DNA of 64,000 bases, from positions 310,001-374,000 of the forward strand of contig NZ_JAUCGQ010000002.1 of assembly GCF_030362835.1 (NCBI RefSeq), in the 5' to 3' direction. This document shows positions 1 to 8,937 of the stretch, piece by piece. Under the pieces are notes generated by a model. It did no database searches. It was not told the DNA's origin and saw only the letters and a program-made list of their open reading frames with translations. The DNA is from Cellulomonas alba. GTDB taxonomy: Bacteria; Actinomycetota; Actinomycetes; Actinomycetales; Cellulomonadaceae. The stretch's first letter is position 1; each line of letters begins with the position of its first letter. The position numbers and the translations under genes are program-made.

Positions 1-1
1 G

Positions 2-262
2 GCGCCTCACGGCGAGCTCGACCTCGTGGCCCTCGACGGCGACGAGCTCGTGGTCGTCGAGGTGAAGACCCGGCGCTCCGTCGTCTTCGGGCACCCGGCC
101 GAGGCGGTGACGCCCGTCAAGCTCGCGCGCGTGCGTCGGCTCGCGGCGGCCTGGCTCGCCGAGCACCAGGTGCGGCCCGCATCGGTGCGGGTCGACGTCG
201 TGGCGGTGCTCGTCACGCCCGGATCGCCGGTGCGCGTGCAGCACCTCGAGGGGGTGGTGTGA
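2..262 (+). CDS. YraN family (UPF0102) endonuclease-like protein, 5' end missing
   Basis: The frame is open from the left edge of the window to a TGA at 260-262, giving 86 visible residues of a protein normally about 120 long, so the N-terminus lies outside. The visible part holds the family signature: GELDLVA (its Asp is a predicted metal ligand) followed by VEVKTR, the E-x-K element of the PD-(D/E)XK nuclease fold. YraN proteins are predicted DNA nucleases without a firmly assigned role and usually sit beside comM and dprA, as here. The stop is immediately followed by the ATG of the comM-like gene, so the two are probably co-transcribed and translationally coupled. An internal GTG at 26 is not the real start because the signature begins upstream of it. 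Confidence 0.9.
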   Translation, partial: APHGELDLVALDGDELVVVEVKTRRSVVFGHPAEAVTPVKLARVRRLAAAWLAEHQVRPASVRVDVVAVLVTPGSPVRVQHLEGVV

Positions 263-1786
263 ATGGCGCTGGGTCGCACGCTCGGGGTCGCGCTCGTCGG
301 CCTGACCGGCCACGTCGTCGAGGTGGAGGCCCACCTCGCGCCCTCGCTGCCGGCGTTCTCGCTGGTCGGCCTGCCGGACGCGTCGCTCGCCGAGGCCCGC
401 GACCGGGTGCGCGCGGCGGTGACCTCGTCGGGCATCGCCTGGCCGAACCGCCGCATCACGGTGAACCTGTCGCCCGCGTCGCTGCCGAAGTCCGGCTCGG
501 GCTTCGACCTGGCGGTGGCGGTCGCGACGCTCGCGGGCGCGGGGGTGGTCGACCCGGCGCGGGTCCGGGACGTCGTCCACGTCGGCGAGCTCGGACTCGA
601 CGGCCGCGTCCGGCCGGTGCGCGGGGTGCTGCCGGCGGTGGCGGCGGCAGTCGCGGCGGGGCGCACGCAGGTCGTGGTCGCCGAGGCCAACGCCGCCGAG
701 GCGGCGCTCGTGCCGGGCGCCGACGTGGTCGCCGTGCGCAGCCTCGCCCAGGTCGCGGTCCGCCACGGCGCCGACGTGGAGGTGCCGGACGTGCCGCCGG
801 TCCACGCGGAACGGACCATGGCCGGCCCGTCGCCCGCGACGTCCGACCTGCGCGAGGTGGTCGGCCAGGACGAGGCCCGGTCGTGCCTCGAGGTCGCGGC
901 GGCCGGTGGGCACCACCTGCTGATGGTCGGGCCACCGGGAACGGGCAAGACCATGCTCGCGGCGCGCCTGCCCGGTCTGCTGCCGGATCTCGGGGAGGCC
1001 GATGCCGTCGAGGTCACGGCCGTCCACTCGCTCGCGGGGACGTTCGACCCGGCGGGCGGGCTGCTGCGCCGGCCGCCCTTCGAGGACCCCCACCACACGG
1101 CGACGTCGGCGAGCGTCGTCGGTGGCGGCTCGGGGATCGCTCGCCCGGGCGCCGCGTCGCGCGCGCACCGCGGCGTGCTGTTCCTCGACGAGGCACCCGA
1201 GTTCGCGACGGCCGTGCTCCAGACGCTCCGGCAGCCGCTGGAGCACGGCGAGCTGGTGCTGCACCGCGCCGGCGGTGCCGCCCGGTACCCGGCGAGGTTC
1301 CAGCTCGTGCTGGCCGCGAACCCGTGCCCCTGCGGCCGCGCGGTCGGCAAGGGCCTCGACTGCTCGTGCCGCCCGGAGCAGCGGCGGCGGTACTTCGGCA
1401 AGCTCTCGGGGCCGCTGCTCGACCGGATCGACCTGCAGGTCGAGCTCCAGCCGGCGCGCGCGGGCGATCCCGACGGCGAGTCGACGGCGGCGGTGGCGCG
1501 GCGGGTCGCGACCGCGCGTGCAGCGCAGGCCGAGCGGCTCGCCGCGACGCCGTGGCGCACGAACGCCGAGGTGCCGGGCGCGTGGCTCAGGGCGCGGCTC
1601 GGCCCCGACCGCGGCCTCGTCGCCGACCTCGACCGCGCCGTCGACCGCGGCACCCTCAGCCTGCGCGGCGTCGACCGCGTCTTGCGCGTCGCGTGGACGA
1701 TCGCGGACCTGGCGGGACGGCCGTCGCCCACGGCGGCCGACGTGGGCCGCGCGCTGCTGATGCGGACGCGGGGGCACGGGGCGTGA
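263..1786 (+). CDS. comM: YifB/ComM family Mg-chelatase-like AAA+ ATPase
   Basis: This 507-residue protein has the standard ComM layout: an N-terminal Lon-protease-like domain (about residues 1-180), then an AAA+ module with Walker A GPPGTGKT at 223-230 and Walker B LFLDEAPEF near 305-313, and a C-terminal Mg-chelatase domain. A four-Cys cluster (PCPCGRAVGKGLDCSC) lies in the ATPase region. ComM is a hexameric helicase that drives branch migration during integration of transformed DNA in Gram-negative species; its role in actinobacteria is less studied. The ATG at 263 directly abuts the upstream stop, and the gene ends in a GTGA overlap with dprA, so the three form one operon. Confidence 0.95.
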   Translation: MALGRTLGVALVGLTGHVVEVEAHLAPSLPAFSLVGLPDASLAEARDRVRAAVTSSGIAWPNRRITVNLSPASLPKSGSGFDLAVAVATLAGAGVVDPARVRDVVHVGELGLDGRVRPVRGVLPAVAAAVAAGRTQVVVAEANAAEAALVPGADVVAVRSLAQVAVRHGADVEVPDVPPVHAERTMAGPSPATSDLREVVGQDEARSCLEVAAAGGHHLLMVGPPGTGKTMLAARLPGLLPDLGEADAVEVTAVHSLAGTFDPAGGLLRRPPFEDPHHTATSASVVGGGSGIARPGAASRAHRGVLFLDEAPEFATAVLQTLRQPLEHGELVLHRAGGAARYPARFQLVLAANPCPCGRAVGKGLDCSCRPEQRRRYFGKLSGPLLDRIDLQVELQPARAGDPDGESTAAVARRVATARAAQAERLAATPWRTNAEVPGAWLRARLGPDRGLVADLDRAVDRGTLSLRGVDRVLRVAWTIADLAGRPSPTAADVGRALLMRTRGHGA

Positions 1787-3033
1787 GCGACGTGCACGAT
1801 CGCGAGCGCCTCGCCCGCGTGGCGTGGAGCGGGATCGCGGAGCCCGGTGACGCGGTCGCGGGTGCGCTCGTCGGGGCGCTCGGCGCGGCCGACGCGCTCG
1901 ACTGGCTGCGCGACGCGACGGCCCGCCTGGACGGCGGCGGTGCTGTCGAGCAGGGCCGCCTGGACCGCGGCGGTGCCGCCGACCGCGACGGCTCCGCCGC
2001 GCCGGGACGCGACGGCGAGCCGGGCCGGCGCCACCCGCTCGACGACCCGCGACTCGGCCGGGCGGTCAGGCGCTGGGCGCCGCGGCTCGCGCGGAGCGAG
2101 CCGGCGGCCGCGCTGGCCGCGGTCGAGCGGCTCGGGGGAGGCGTGCTCGTTCCGGGCGACCGGGCCTGGCCCGCGGGGATCGACGACCTCGGCCCGGAGG
2201 CACCCGCCTGCCTGTGGGTCCGCGGTCGCCTCGACCTCGGCGCTGTGCCGCACGGCGCCGCCGCCGTCGTCGGAGCGCGCGCCGCGACGACCTACGGCGA
2301 GCGCGTCGCGTTCGACCTGGCGGCGGGCCTCGCGACGCGGGGCGTCGCGGTGGTCTCCGGCGGGGCGTACGGCATCGACGCGGCGGCGCACCGCGGCACG
2401 CTCACCATGGCGGGCCACGCGGTCGTGGTCCTTGCCGGTGGAGTCGACCGGGCGTACCCGACGGCGCACGCGCGGCTGTTCGAGGCCGTGCTCGACGGCG
2501 GTGGCGCGGTGGTGTCCGAGCTCCCGCCGGGCGGCCTGCCGACGCGCAGCCGGTTCCTGCAGCGCAACCGCCTGATCGCGGCGATGGCGGGCGCGACGGT
2601 CGTCGTGGAGGCGGCGTGGCGGTCGGGCGCGCTGAGCACGGCGCACCACGCGGCGCGCCTGCTCCGGCCGGTCGGAGCGGTGCCGGGTCCGGTCACGTCG
2701 ATGGCGTCGGCGGGGTGCCACCGCCTGCTCCGCGACGGCGTCGCGGTGTGCGTCACCGATGCGGGAGAGGTGCTGGAGCTGGTCCGCCCGGCGGGCGGGG
2801 CGCCGGAGCCGGAGCGCCCCCAGGACGTGCGGCTGCACGACGGGCTCGACCATGTGGCCCGCGCCGTCCACGAGGCGTTGCCGCGACGCACCGGCCACGA
2901 CGTCACCCGAATAGCCGTGACCGCAGGGGTGACGGCCGACGAGGCACTCGGCGCCCTCGGTCTCCTCGAGCTGCGCGGCCTGGCGGCACGGACGGGTGAC
3001 GGATGGCGCGTACGGCCGGGGAGCGTTGTCTAG
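1783..3033 (+). CDS. dprA: DNA-processing protein DprA (Smf)
   Basis: A 416-residue DprA. The Rossmann-like ssDNA-binding core spans roughly residues 150-350, with VVGARAATTYG, VVSGGAYGIDAAAHRG, LPPG and RNRLIAAMA as the typical motifs. A winged-helix-like tail follows (TRIAVTAGVTADEALGALGLLELRGL). In naturally transformable bacteria DprA binds incoming single strands and loads RecA. The frame is open well upstream, but GTG 1783 is chosen because it overlaps the comM stop as GTGA and no family-like sequence precedes it. The N-terminal 140 residues, rich in Gly, Asp and Arg, are less conserved. No other competence genes are visible nearby. Confidence 0.94.
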   Translation: MSDVHDRERLARVAWSGIAEPGDAVAGALVGALGAADALDWLRDATARLDGGGAVEQGRLDRGGAADRDGSAAPGRDGEPGRRHPLDDPRLGRAVRRWAPRLARSEPAAALAAVERLGGGVLVPGDRAWPAGIDDLGPEAPACLWVRGRLDLGAVPHGAAAVVGARAATTYGERVAFDLAAGLATRGVAVVSGGAYGIDAAAHRGTLTMAGHAVVVLAGGVDRAYPTAHARLFEAVLDGGGAVVSELPPGGLPTRSRFLQRNRLIAAMAGATVVVEAAWRSGALSTAHHAARLLRPVGAVPGPVTSMASAGCHRLLRDGVAVCVTDAGEVLELVRPAGGAPEPERPQDVRLHDGLDHVARAVHEALPRRTGHDVTRIAVTAGVTADEALGALGLLELRGLAARTGDGWRVRPGSVV

Positions 3034-3236
3034 CGCTAGTACGCGCGTTCGTGGGGAGGCGCGCCGAAAGTCCTAGGGCGCAGAGGCGCTTGATCGTTCG
3101 ACCGGGTGAAAAAACAACGGGCGACCGCGATTTCCGGTCGGCGAATCGGACATTGCCGTCGCATTCGCCCGGCATTAGCCCGGCCAGGTGAAAGACGTGC
3201 TTGTTCTGGCTGTGTGTTTCCCGTCACCGTAGGCAC
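3034..3236. other. Intergenic region dprA-xerC
   Basis: About 200 bases without a gene. It is less GC-rich than its surroundings (for example the AAAAAAC run near 3110) and so probably holds the promoter of xerC. I see no convincing terminator hairpin or -10/-35 pair that I could place with confidence. Confidence 0.4.
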
Positions 3237-4169
3237 ATGGCAGTGGTCGAGATCACCCGAGAGGCGCAGAGTCGTGCGCGCCTTGTGGCTGACTTCTCGG
3301 CACATCTCGAGGCTCAGCGCGGCATGTCGCAGCACACGGTCCGCGCCTATGTGGGCGACATCGACCAGATGCTCGCGTACGCCGCGCGGCACGGACGGAC
3401 CACGCTCGCCGACGTCGACCTCGCTGCCCTCCGCGGCTGGCTCGCGTCGATGGCTGCGCAGCACCGCGCCCGCACCACGCTCGCGCGGCGGAGCGCCGCG
3501 GTCCGCACGTTCTTCGCCTGGGCCACCCGCAACGGCGCCGTGCCTGCCGACCCGTCGCTCCGGCTCGCGAGCCCGAAGACCGCCGCGTCGCTGCCGGGTG
3601 TGCTCCGCCAGGAGCCGGCCCGCGACCTGCTCGACGGCGCGCGCGACGCCGCCGCCGAGGGCGAGCCCGGCGCGCTGCGCGACTGGGTGCTCGTCGAGCT
3701 CCTGTATGCGACGGGCGTGCGGGTCGGCGAGCTCTGCGGCGCCGACGTGAGCGACGTGGACCTGGGCGGTCGCACGCTGCGCGTGCTCGGCAAGGGCGGC
3801 AAGGAGCGGGTCGTCCCGTTCGGCAAGCCTGCCGCGACCGCGCTCGAGGCGTGGCTGGGCCGCGGGCGTCCCGCGCTCGCGCAGCCGACGACGGGCGACG
3901 CGCTCCTGCTCGGCGTGCGGGGTGGGCGGCTCGACCAGCGCCAGGCGCGCGAGATCGTGCACCGGCTGGCTGCGGCCGCTGGTGTCGACGACATCGCCCC
4001 CCACGGGCTGCGCCACTCGGCGGCGACCCACCTGCTCGAGGGTGGCTCCGACCTGCGCAGCGTCCAGGAGCTGCTCGGCCACGCGAGCCTCGCGACCACC
4101 CAGCGCTACACCCACATCTCCGCCGACCGTCTGCGCAGCGCGTACGCGCTGGCGCACCCGCGAGCCTGA
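3237..4169 (+). CDS. xerC: Tyrosine recombinase XerC
   Basis: A 310-residue tyrosine recombinase with an N-terminal SAM-like core-binding domain (about 15-100) and a C-terminal catalytic domain. The catalytic set is complete: Arg162 (ATGVRVGEL), the Lys of GKGGKER near 186-189, His256 and Arg259 (HGLRHS), His282 (LGHASL) and the nucleophile Tyr291 (QRYTH). With XerD it resolves chromosome dimers at dif near the end of replication. The start is ATG 3237; an in-frame TTG at 3201 would add 12 residues that do not resemble the family. Size and the rpsB-linked location mark it as the housekeeping XerC, not a phage or integron integrase. Confidence 0.93.
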   Translation: MAVVEITREAQSRARLVADFSAHLEAQRGMSQHTVRAYVGDIDQMLAYAARHGRTTLADVDLAALRGWLASMAAQHRARTTLARRSAAVRTFFAWATRNGAVPADPSLRLASPKTAASLPGVLRQEPARDLLDGARDAAAEGEPGALRDWVLVELLYATGVRVGELCGADVSDVDLGGRTLRVLGKGGKERVVPFGKPAATALEAWLGRGRPALAQPTTGDALLLGVRGGRLDQRQAREIVHRLAAAAGVDDIAPHGLRHSAATHLLEGGSDLRSVQELLGHASLATTQRYTHISADRLRSAYALAHPRA

Positions 4170-4189
4170 AGAACCGAACGGAGCCGACG

Positions 4190-5110
4190 ATGACGACGAC
4201 CCCGACCGACACGGCCGTGCGTGAGCGCGACGCCGTGCTGTCCGACGGCTCGCTCCCGATCGCGCGGGCGATCGCCGCAGCGGAGGCGGTCGCGGGACCG
4301 CTCCTGACCGAGGTCCCCACCCAGCGTGGCGCCGCGGTCGAGGAGCTCGACCCCGCGGTGGCTCTCTGGGGCGAGTTCAGCGCCACGCGCAGCCGGGCCG
4401 CGCGCGAGGGCCTGATCCTCCACTACGCGTCGCTGGTGTCGGCGGTCGCGAGCCGCGTGGGCATGCGGCTGCCGAGCACCGTCGAGCAGGCCGACCTCGT
4501 CTCGTACGGCATGTTCGGCCTGATCGACGCGATCGAGAAGTACCAGACCGACCGCTCGGTGAAGTTCGAGTCCTACGCGTCGTCGCGCATCCGTGGCGCG
4601 ATCATCGACGAGCTCCGCGCCATGGACTGGGTGCCGCGTTCGGTGCGCACCAAGGCGCGCTCCGTCGACCGTGCGTACGCCGAGCTCGAGGGGCGCCTGC
4701 ACCGCGCGCCGACCGAGGGCGAGCTCGCCGCGCACCTCGGAGTCTCCGTCGACGACCTCCGCGCCGTGTACTCGCAGCTGTCCACCGTCAACATCGCGGC
4801 TCTCGACGAGCTGCTCGGGGGGGCCGACGACCGGGCCACCGGCGTGAGCCTGGTCGACACGCTCGGCGACGAGCGCTCGCAGGACCCGGCCGGGTCGATG
4901 GAGGCGGCGGAGACGAAGTTCCTGCTCAGCCGCGCGATCGAGCAGCTGTCCGAGCGGGAGCGCATCGTCGTCGTCCTCTACTACTACGAGGGCATGACGC
5001 TCGCGGAGATCGGCCGCGTGCTCGGCGTCACCGAGTCACGCATCTCCCAGATGCACACCGCGGCGATGGTCCGGCTCCGCACGCGGCTCCTGGACGCCGA
5101 GCGCGTCTGA
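4190..5110 (+). CDS. whiG: RNA polymerase sigma factor of the WhiG/FliA (sigma-28) family
   Basis: A 306-residue group 3 sigma factor. Region 2 is seen in DLVSYGMFGLIDAIEKY and FESYASSRIRGAIIDELR (about 105-150), region 3 follows with the family-typical DWVPRSVR, and region 4 is ERIVVVLYYYEGMTLAEIG with the HTH SRISQMHTAAMVRLR near the end. The invariant RGAIIDELR block is characteristic of FliA/WhiG. In Streptomyces WhiG drives sporulation genes, while in motile actinobacteria the homologue is the flagellar sigma factor; which role applies cannot be read from this window because no flagellar or whi genes are present. The first about 75 residues are a non-conserved, Ala-rich extension. ATG 4190 lies 20 bases after xerC, so the two are likely co-transcribed. 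Confidence 0.9.
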   Translation: MTTTPTDTAVRERDAVLSDGSLPIARAIAAAEAVAGPLLTEVPTQRGAAVEELDPAVALWGEFSATRSRAAREGLILHYASLVSAVASRVGMRLPSTVEQADLVSYGMFGLIDAIEKYQTDRSVKFESYASSRIRGAIIDELRAMDWVPRSVRTKARSVDRAYAELEGRLHRAPTEGELAAHLGVSVDDLRAVYSQLSTVNIAALDELLGGADDRATGVSLVDTLGDERSQDPAGSMEAAETKFLLSRAIEQLSERERIVVVLYYYEGMTLAEIGRVLGVTESRISQMHTAAMVRLRTRLLDAERV

Positions 5111-5127
5111 GGGTCCTTCGCGCCGGC

Positions 5128-5688
5128 TCACGGGTCTGCGGCGTCGGGCACGGCGTCGCCCTCCAGCGGCAGGAGCACGATCGGGCCCGAGCTCGGCACC
5201 AGGCGCAGCGGGTCCAGGTAGACGGCGCCCCTCCGCACGCCCCAGTGCAGGCACGTCACCGGCGCGCAGTGCGCGCTCACACCGTCGAGCACCCCGACGC
5301 GCTCGCCGGCCTCGAGGCGGGTCCCGACGGGCACCGTCGCGCGGACGGGCTCGAGGCTCGTGCGCAGCCCGTCGGGGTGCGCCACGGCAACGACGCCACG
5401 CCCCGCGACCCGGCCCGCGAACACCACGACGCCGTCGCCGGGTGCGAGCACGTCGGCGCGAGCCGGCGCCGCCAGGTCGACGCCCCGGTGCCCGGCGGCC
5501 CACGGCTGCGGCGGCGGGTCGAACGGGTGCACGACGCGCGCGAGGCCGGCGACGGGCAGGCGGTAGGCGACCGCGGCGTCGGGCGCTGGGGGAGGGGACG
5601 CACCCGACGCCGCGGTGACGACGAGCAACGCGCCCAGCACGACGGTGGCTCCCGCGGCGACCGCGGTCCGGAACAGGTGGCTCGTCAT
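5128..5688 (-). CDS. M23 family (LytM-like) secreted protein, probably degenerate peptidase
   Basis: A 186-residue protein with an N-terminal hydrophobic segment ([19 protein letters not shown]) that looks like a signal peptide or anchor, followed by a compact M23 domain. GHRGVDLA gives the first His/Asp zinc ligand pair. The second motif, normally His-x-His, reads Cys-Leu-His in [10 protein letters not shown], so one ligand is replaced by Cys and activity is doubtful; it may act as a non-catalytic wall-binding or amidase-activating LytM factor. ATG 5688 is chosen over an upstream start because GGAG lies 9 bases before it and the signal peptide begins there. It is divergent from rpsB, a neighbour arrangement conserved in actinobacteria. 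Confidence 0.85.
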   Translation of the reverse strand: MTSHLFRTAVAAGATVVLGALLVVTAASGASPPPAPDAAVAYRLPVAGLARVVHPFDPPPQPWAAGHRGVDLAAPARADVLAPGDGVVVFAGRVAGRGVVAVAHPDGLRTSLEPVRATVPVGTRLEAGERVGVLDGVSAHCAPVTCLHWGVRRGAVYLDPLRLVPSSGPIVLLPLEGDAVPDAADP

Positions 5689-6158
5689 GGGCACCACTCC
5701 ATCCGGCGTGGCGATCCGCCCGGCCGGTCGAGGCCCGAACGGTGGATGGCGCAGCACCGCGCTGGGCTGTGGGCGGCTCGGCGCACCGCAGGGACACCCC
5801 GCCGGGCCGCCCGGCGCACGGGGTCGCACGTCCGTGCGCAGGGGCGCGCCTCGGGGCGGCCGGTCGCACGCGGTCGGACCTCGTCACGGTCCTCGTACCG
5901 GGCGGTCCGCGCCGCCGCCCGCGTCGGCTAGACTTCTCGCGCGACCGGTACCACGCCGGTCGACATCGCGCGCCATCTCCCCGCCACCAGGCAGGGGTCG
6001 TCCACGCACCGGTCCGGGACCACGTCCCGGCGCGGGGTCGGCATGGCGCCAGGGGCACCGGCACCCGCCGGGGCCGACAACCGCACCGCGGGTCCGCAGG
6101 GCCCGCCTTTCACGCGCGTGCACCCGGGTCGCCCAGGGCCGCGCCAGGAGGAACCGCC
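5689..6158 (+). promoter_or_regulatory. Long rpsB upstream region with promoter-like hexamer and leader hairpins
   Basis: This 470-base gap between two divergent genes codes for nothing I can support. A TAGACT hexamer at 5929-5934 resembles an actinobacterial -10 box, which would give an rpsB leader of about 220 nt. Two perfect stems lie in that leader: CGACCGG 5942-5948 with CCGGTCG 5956-5962 (7-base loop), and CCGGGAC 6014-6020 with GTCCCGG 6024-6030 (3-base loop). AGGAGG at 6146-6151 is the rpsB ribosome binding site. No clear -35 element was found. Confidence 0.5.
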
Positions 6159-7136
6159 ATGGCCGTCGTGACCATGCGCCAGCTGCTCGAGAGCGGTGTC
6201 CACTTCGGGCACCAGACCCGCCGCTGGAACCCCAAGATGAAGCGCTTCATCTTCACCGAGCGCAACGGCATCTACATCGTCGACCTGCAGCAGTCGCTGT
6301 CGTACATCGACCGCGCCTACGACTTCGTCAGCCAGACCGTCGCGCACGGTGGCTCGATCCTGTTCGTCGGCACCAAGAAGCAGGCGCAGGAGCCCGTCGC
6401 CGAGCAGGCCGCCCGCGTCGGCATGCCGTACGTCAACCAGCGCTGGCTGGGTGGCATGCTCACCAACTTCTCGACCGTCCACAAGCGCCTGCAGCGCCTC
6501 AAGGAGCTCGAGCAGATCGACTTCGACGACGTCGCGGCCTCGGGCCTGACGAAGAAGGAGCTCCTCGTCCTGCGTCGCGAGAAGGACAAGCTCGCGAAGA
6601 CGCTCGGCGGCATCCGCGACATGGCCAAGGTCCCCTCGGCCGTGTGGATCGTCGACACGAACAAGGAGCACCTCGCCGTCGACGAGGCGCGCAAGCTGGG
6701 CATCCCGGTCGTCGCGATCCTCGACACGAACTGCGACCCCGACGTGGTCGACTACCCGATCCCGGGCAACGACGACGCGATCCGCGCCGTCCAGCTGCTC
6801 ACCCGCGTGATCGCCGACGCGGCCGCCGACGGCCTGCTCAAGCGCCACTCGGGCCGCACGGCCACGGAGCAGGGTGCCGACGCCGACGCCGAGCCGCTCG
6901 CCGAGTGGGAGCGCGAGCTCCTCGCCGGTGCCGAGGCGGGCCTCCAGGAGGGTGAGTCGGCCGCCGCGCCGGCCGCCGTCCAGGCCGAGCAGGAGTCGCC
7001 GGCCGAGGTCGTCGCCGCCGACGCGGACGCGCAGGAGGCCGCCGAGGCCGCCGACGCGACCGAGGTCGCCCCCGCCGCCGAGGCAGCGGTGGAGCCGGAG
7101 GCCGACGCGGCCGCCGGCGCCGCGACCGCCGAGTGA
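6159..7136 (+). CDS. rpsB: 30S ribosomal protein S2
   Basis: A 325-residue S2 protein with the canonical beginning ([20 protein letters not shown]), the VGTKKQAQ and [10 protein letters not shown] motifs, and [15 protein letters not shown]2 binds the head/body junction of the small subunit late in assembly, with S1 in many species. From about residue 250 it carries a tail of some 70 residues of almost only Ala, Glu, Val and Asp, longer than E. coli S2 (241 residues) and probably disordered. ATG 6159 follows a strong AGGAGG. tsf follows 34 bases after the stop, forming the classic rpsB-tsf operon. Confidence 0.98.
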   Translation: MAVVTMRQLLESGVHFGHQTRRWNPKMKRFIFTERNGIYIVDLQQSLSYIDRAYDFVSQTVAHGGSILFVGTKKQAQEPVAEQAARVGMPYVNQRWLGGMLTNFSTVHKRLQRLKELEQIDFDDVAASGLTKKELLVLRREKDKLAKTLGGIRDMAKVPSAVWIVDTNKEHLAVDEARKLGIPVVAILDTNCDPDVVDYPIPGNDDAIRAVQLLTRVIADAAADGLLKRHSGRTATEQGADADAEPLAEWERELLAGAEAGLQEGESAAAPAAVQAEQESPAEVVAADADAQEAAEAADATEVAPAAEAAVEPEADAAAGAATAE

Positions 7137-7170
7137 CCTCGTACCCGATCGAAGAGAACGGACACCACTG

Positions 7171-8016
7171 ATGGCGAACTACTCGCTCCAGGACATCAAG
7201 GACCTGCGCGAGAAGACCGGCGCCGGCATGCTCGACGTCAAGAAGGCGCTCGAGGAGGCCGAGGGCGACTCGGAGAAGGCTCTCGAGATCATCCGCGTCA
7301 AGGGCCTCAAGGGCGTCGGCAAGCGCGAGGGCCGCGCGGCCAGCGACGGTCTCGTCGCCGCGCACGTGGCGCCGACGGCCGACGGCGAGGGCCAGACGGG
7401 CGTGCTCGTCGAGGTCAACTCGGAGACCGACTTCGTCGCCAAGAGCCAGTCGTTCATCTCGCTCGCCGACCGCGTGCTCGCGGCGGCGGTCGCCACGGGT
7501 GCCCGCGACGCGGACGCGCTGACGGCGGCCGAGTACGAGGGCACGACCGTGCAGAACATCGTCGACGAGACGGCCGCCACCCTGGGTGAGCGCGTCGTCG
7601 TGCGCCGCCTGGCCCACCTGGCCGGCGAGCACGTCGAGGTCTACCTGCACAAGGTCAACAAGGACCTGCCCCCGCAGGTCGGCGTCCTCGTGGCGACCGA
7701 CGCGGCCGGCGCGTCCGTGGCGCGCGACGTCGCGACGCACATCGCCGCGTTCTCGCCGCAGTTCCTCACGCGTGACGAGGTGCCGGCGGACACGGTCGAG
7801 AACGAGCGTCGCATCGCCGAGGAGACGGCCCGCAACGAGGGCAAGCCCGAGGCCGCGCTCCCGAAGATCGTCGAGGGTCGCCTCAACGGGTACTTCAAGG
7901 AGAACGTGCTGGTCGACCAGGCGTTCGCCAAGGACCCGAAGAAGTCGGTCGGCCAGGTGCTGACCGAGGCCGGTGGCACGCTGACCGGCTTCGTGCGCTT
8001 CCGCGTGGGAGCCTGA
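7171..8016 (+). CDS. tsf: Elongation factor Ts
   Basis: A 281-residue EF-Ts, the nucleotide exchange factor that regenerates EF-Tu-GTP. The UBA-like N-terminus ([19 protein letters not shown]) and the signature block [12 protein letters not shown] near residue 85 are unmistakable, followed by the two-part core domain ending in VRFRVGA. ATG 7171 is preceded by GAACGGAC, a weak ribosome binding site. A long terminator hairpin begins 13 bases after its stop, so the rpsB-tsf transcript probably ends there before pyrH. Confidence 0.98.
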   Translation: MANYSLQDIKDLREKTGAGMLDVKKALEEAEGDSEKALEIIRVKGLKGVGKREGRAASDGLVAAHVAPTADGEGQTGVLVEVNSETDFVAKSQSFISLADRVLAAAVATGARDADALTAAEYEGTTVQNIVDETAATLGERVVVRRLAHLAGEHVEVYLHKVNKDLPPQVGVLVATDAAGASVARDVATHIAAFSPQFLTRDEVPADTVENERRIAEETARNEGKPEAALPKIVEGRLNGYFKENVLVDQAFAKDPKKSVGQVLTEAGGTLTGFVRFRVGA

Positions 8017-8028
8017 TCCCACCACCGC

Positions 8029-8066
8029 ACGGTGGCCCCGTCCCGGTCTCGGGTCGGGGCCACCGT
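8029..8066 (+). terminator. Terminator hairpin after tsf
   Basis: ACGGTGGCCCCG at 8029-8040 pairs perfectly with CGGGGCCACCGT at 8055-8066. The 14 bases between them contain a second nested stem (CCCG/CGGG with GTCT loop), so the helix is close to 17 pairs long. There is no U-tract, which is usual for high-GC actinobacterial terminators. Confidence 0.85.
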
Positions 8067-8155
8067 CGCACCGGGCGCCGGGCGCCCAGCACGCCCGAAC
8101 CCCAGCAGACCCGAGCCGAGCGCCGGGCCGCGAACCCGAGCCGCAGGAGGCGCAC

Positions 8156-8887
8156 GTGACCACGGACCCGACGATCCCGAGCCACCGCCGCGTGCTCCTC
8201 AAGCTCTCCGGCGAGACGTTCGGCGGCGGCGACGTGGGCCTCGCGGCCGACGTGGTCCAGCGCATCGCCGGCGAGATCGCGGTAGCCGTCCGGGCCGGGG
8301 TGCAGGTCGCCGTCGTCTGCGGCGGTGGCAACTTCTTCCGCGGCGCCGAGCTGAGCCAGCGCGGCCTGGACCGCGCGCGCGCCGACTACATGGGCATGCT
8401 CGGCACCGTCATGAACTGCCTCGCGCTGCAGGACTTCCTCGAGCAGGCGGGCGTGAGCACGCGCGTGCAGACCGCCATCGCCATGGGCCAGGTCGCCGAG
8501 CCGTACATCCCGCTGCGGGCGATCCGTCACCTGGAGAAGGGCCGGGTCGTCATCTTCGGCGCGGGCGCCGGCATGCCGTACTTCTCGACCGACACCGTCT
8601 GCGTGCAGCGCGCCCTGGAGACGCACTGCCAGGAGGTGCTGATGGGCAAGAACGGCGTCGACGCGGTGTACACGGCGGACCCGCGCAAGGACCCGAAGGC
8701 CGAGCGCCTCGAGCACCTCACGTACACCGAGGCGATCGTCGGCGACCTCGGCGTCATGGACCAGACCGCGCTCTCGATGGCGCGCGACAACGACATCGCG
8801 ATGCGCGTGTTCGGGCTCGAGGAGACGGGCAACGTCACGCGCGCGCTCGAGGGTGAGAAGATCGGCACGCTGGTCACCGCGGGCTGA
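8156..8887 (+). CDS. pyrH: UMP kinase
   Basis: A 243-residue hexameric bacterial UMP kinase of the amino-acid kinase fold, making UDP from UMP for all pyrimidine nucleotides. Visible motifs are [31 protein letters not shown] and [14 protein letters not shown] 8156 has AGGAGG 8 bases upstream. It is separated from tsf by a terminator and is followed 50 bases later by frr, the widely conserved pyrH-frr pair. Confidence 0.97.
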   Translation: MTTDPTIPSHRRVLLKLSGETFGGGDVGLAADVVQRIAGEIAVAVRAGVQVAVVCGGGNFFRGAELSQRGLDRARADYMGMLGTVMNCLALQDFLEQAGVSTRVQTAIAMGQVAEPYIPLRAIRHLEKGRVVIFGAGAGMPYFSTDTVCVQRALETHCQEVLMGKNGVDAVYTADPRKDPKAERLEHLTYTEAIVGDLGVMDQTALSMARDNDIAMRVFGLEETGNVTRALEGEKIGTLVTAG

Positions 8888-8937
8888 CCTCGCCGTTCGA
8901 CCGTTCGACCCCCGTCACCACGAACCAAGGAGTACCG

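Noticed and set aside
259..1782. Upstream extension of the dprA frame through the whole comM gene
   Set aside because: The translation is an Arg/Gly-rich shadow of comM. DprA similarity begins after GTG 1783.
7..2898. Open frame of 963 codons on the minus strand opposite comM and dprA
   Set aside because: It is low-complexity Arg/Ala/Pro/Asp-rich protein with no family features. Long antisense open frames are expected in very GC-rich DNA; similar ones at 10950-13259 (-), 38343-41012 (+), 46270-48930 (-) and 51532-54369 (-) were discarded for the same reason.
3237..4169. Tyrosine recombinase as a sign of a mobile element
   Set aside because: Length, motifs and position between dprA and the rpsB region fit housekeeping XerC. 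No attachment-site repeats or other mobility genes are nearby.
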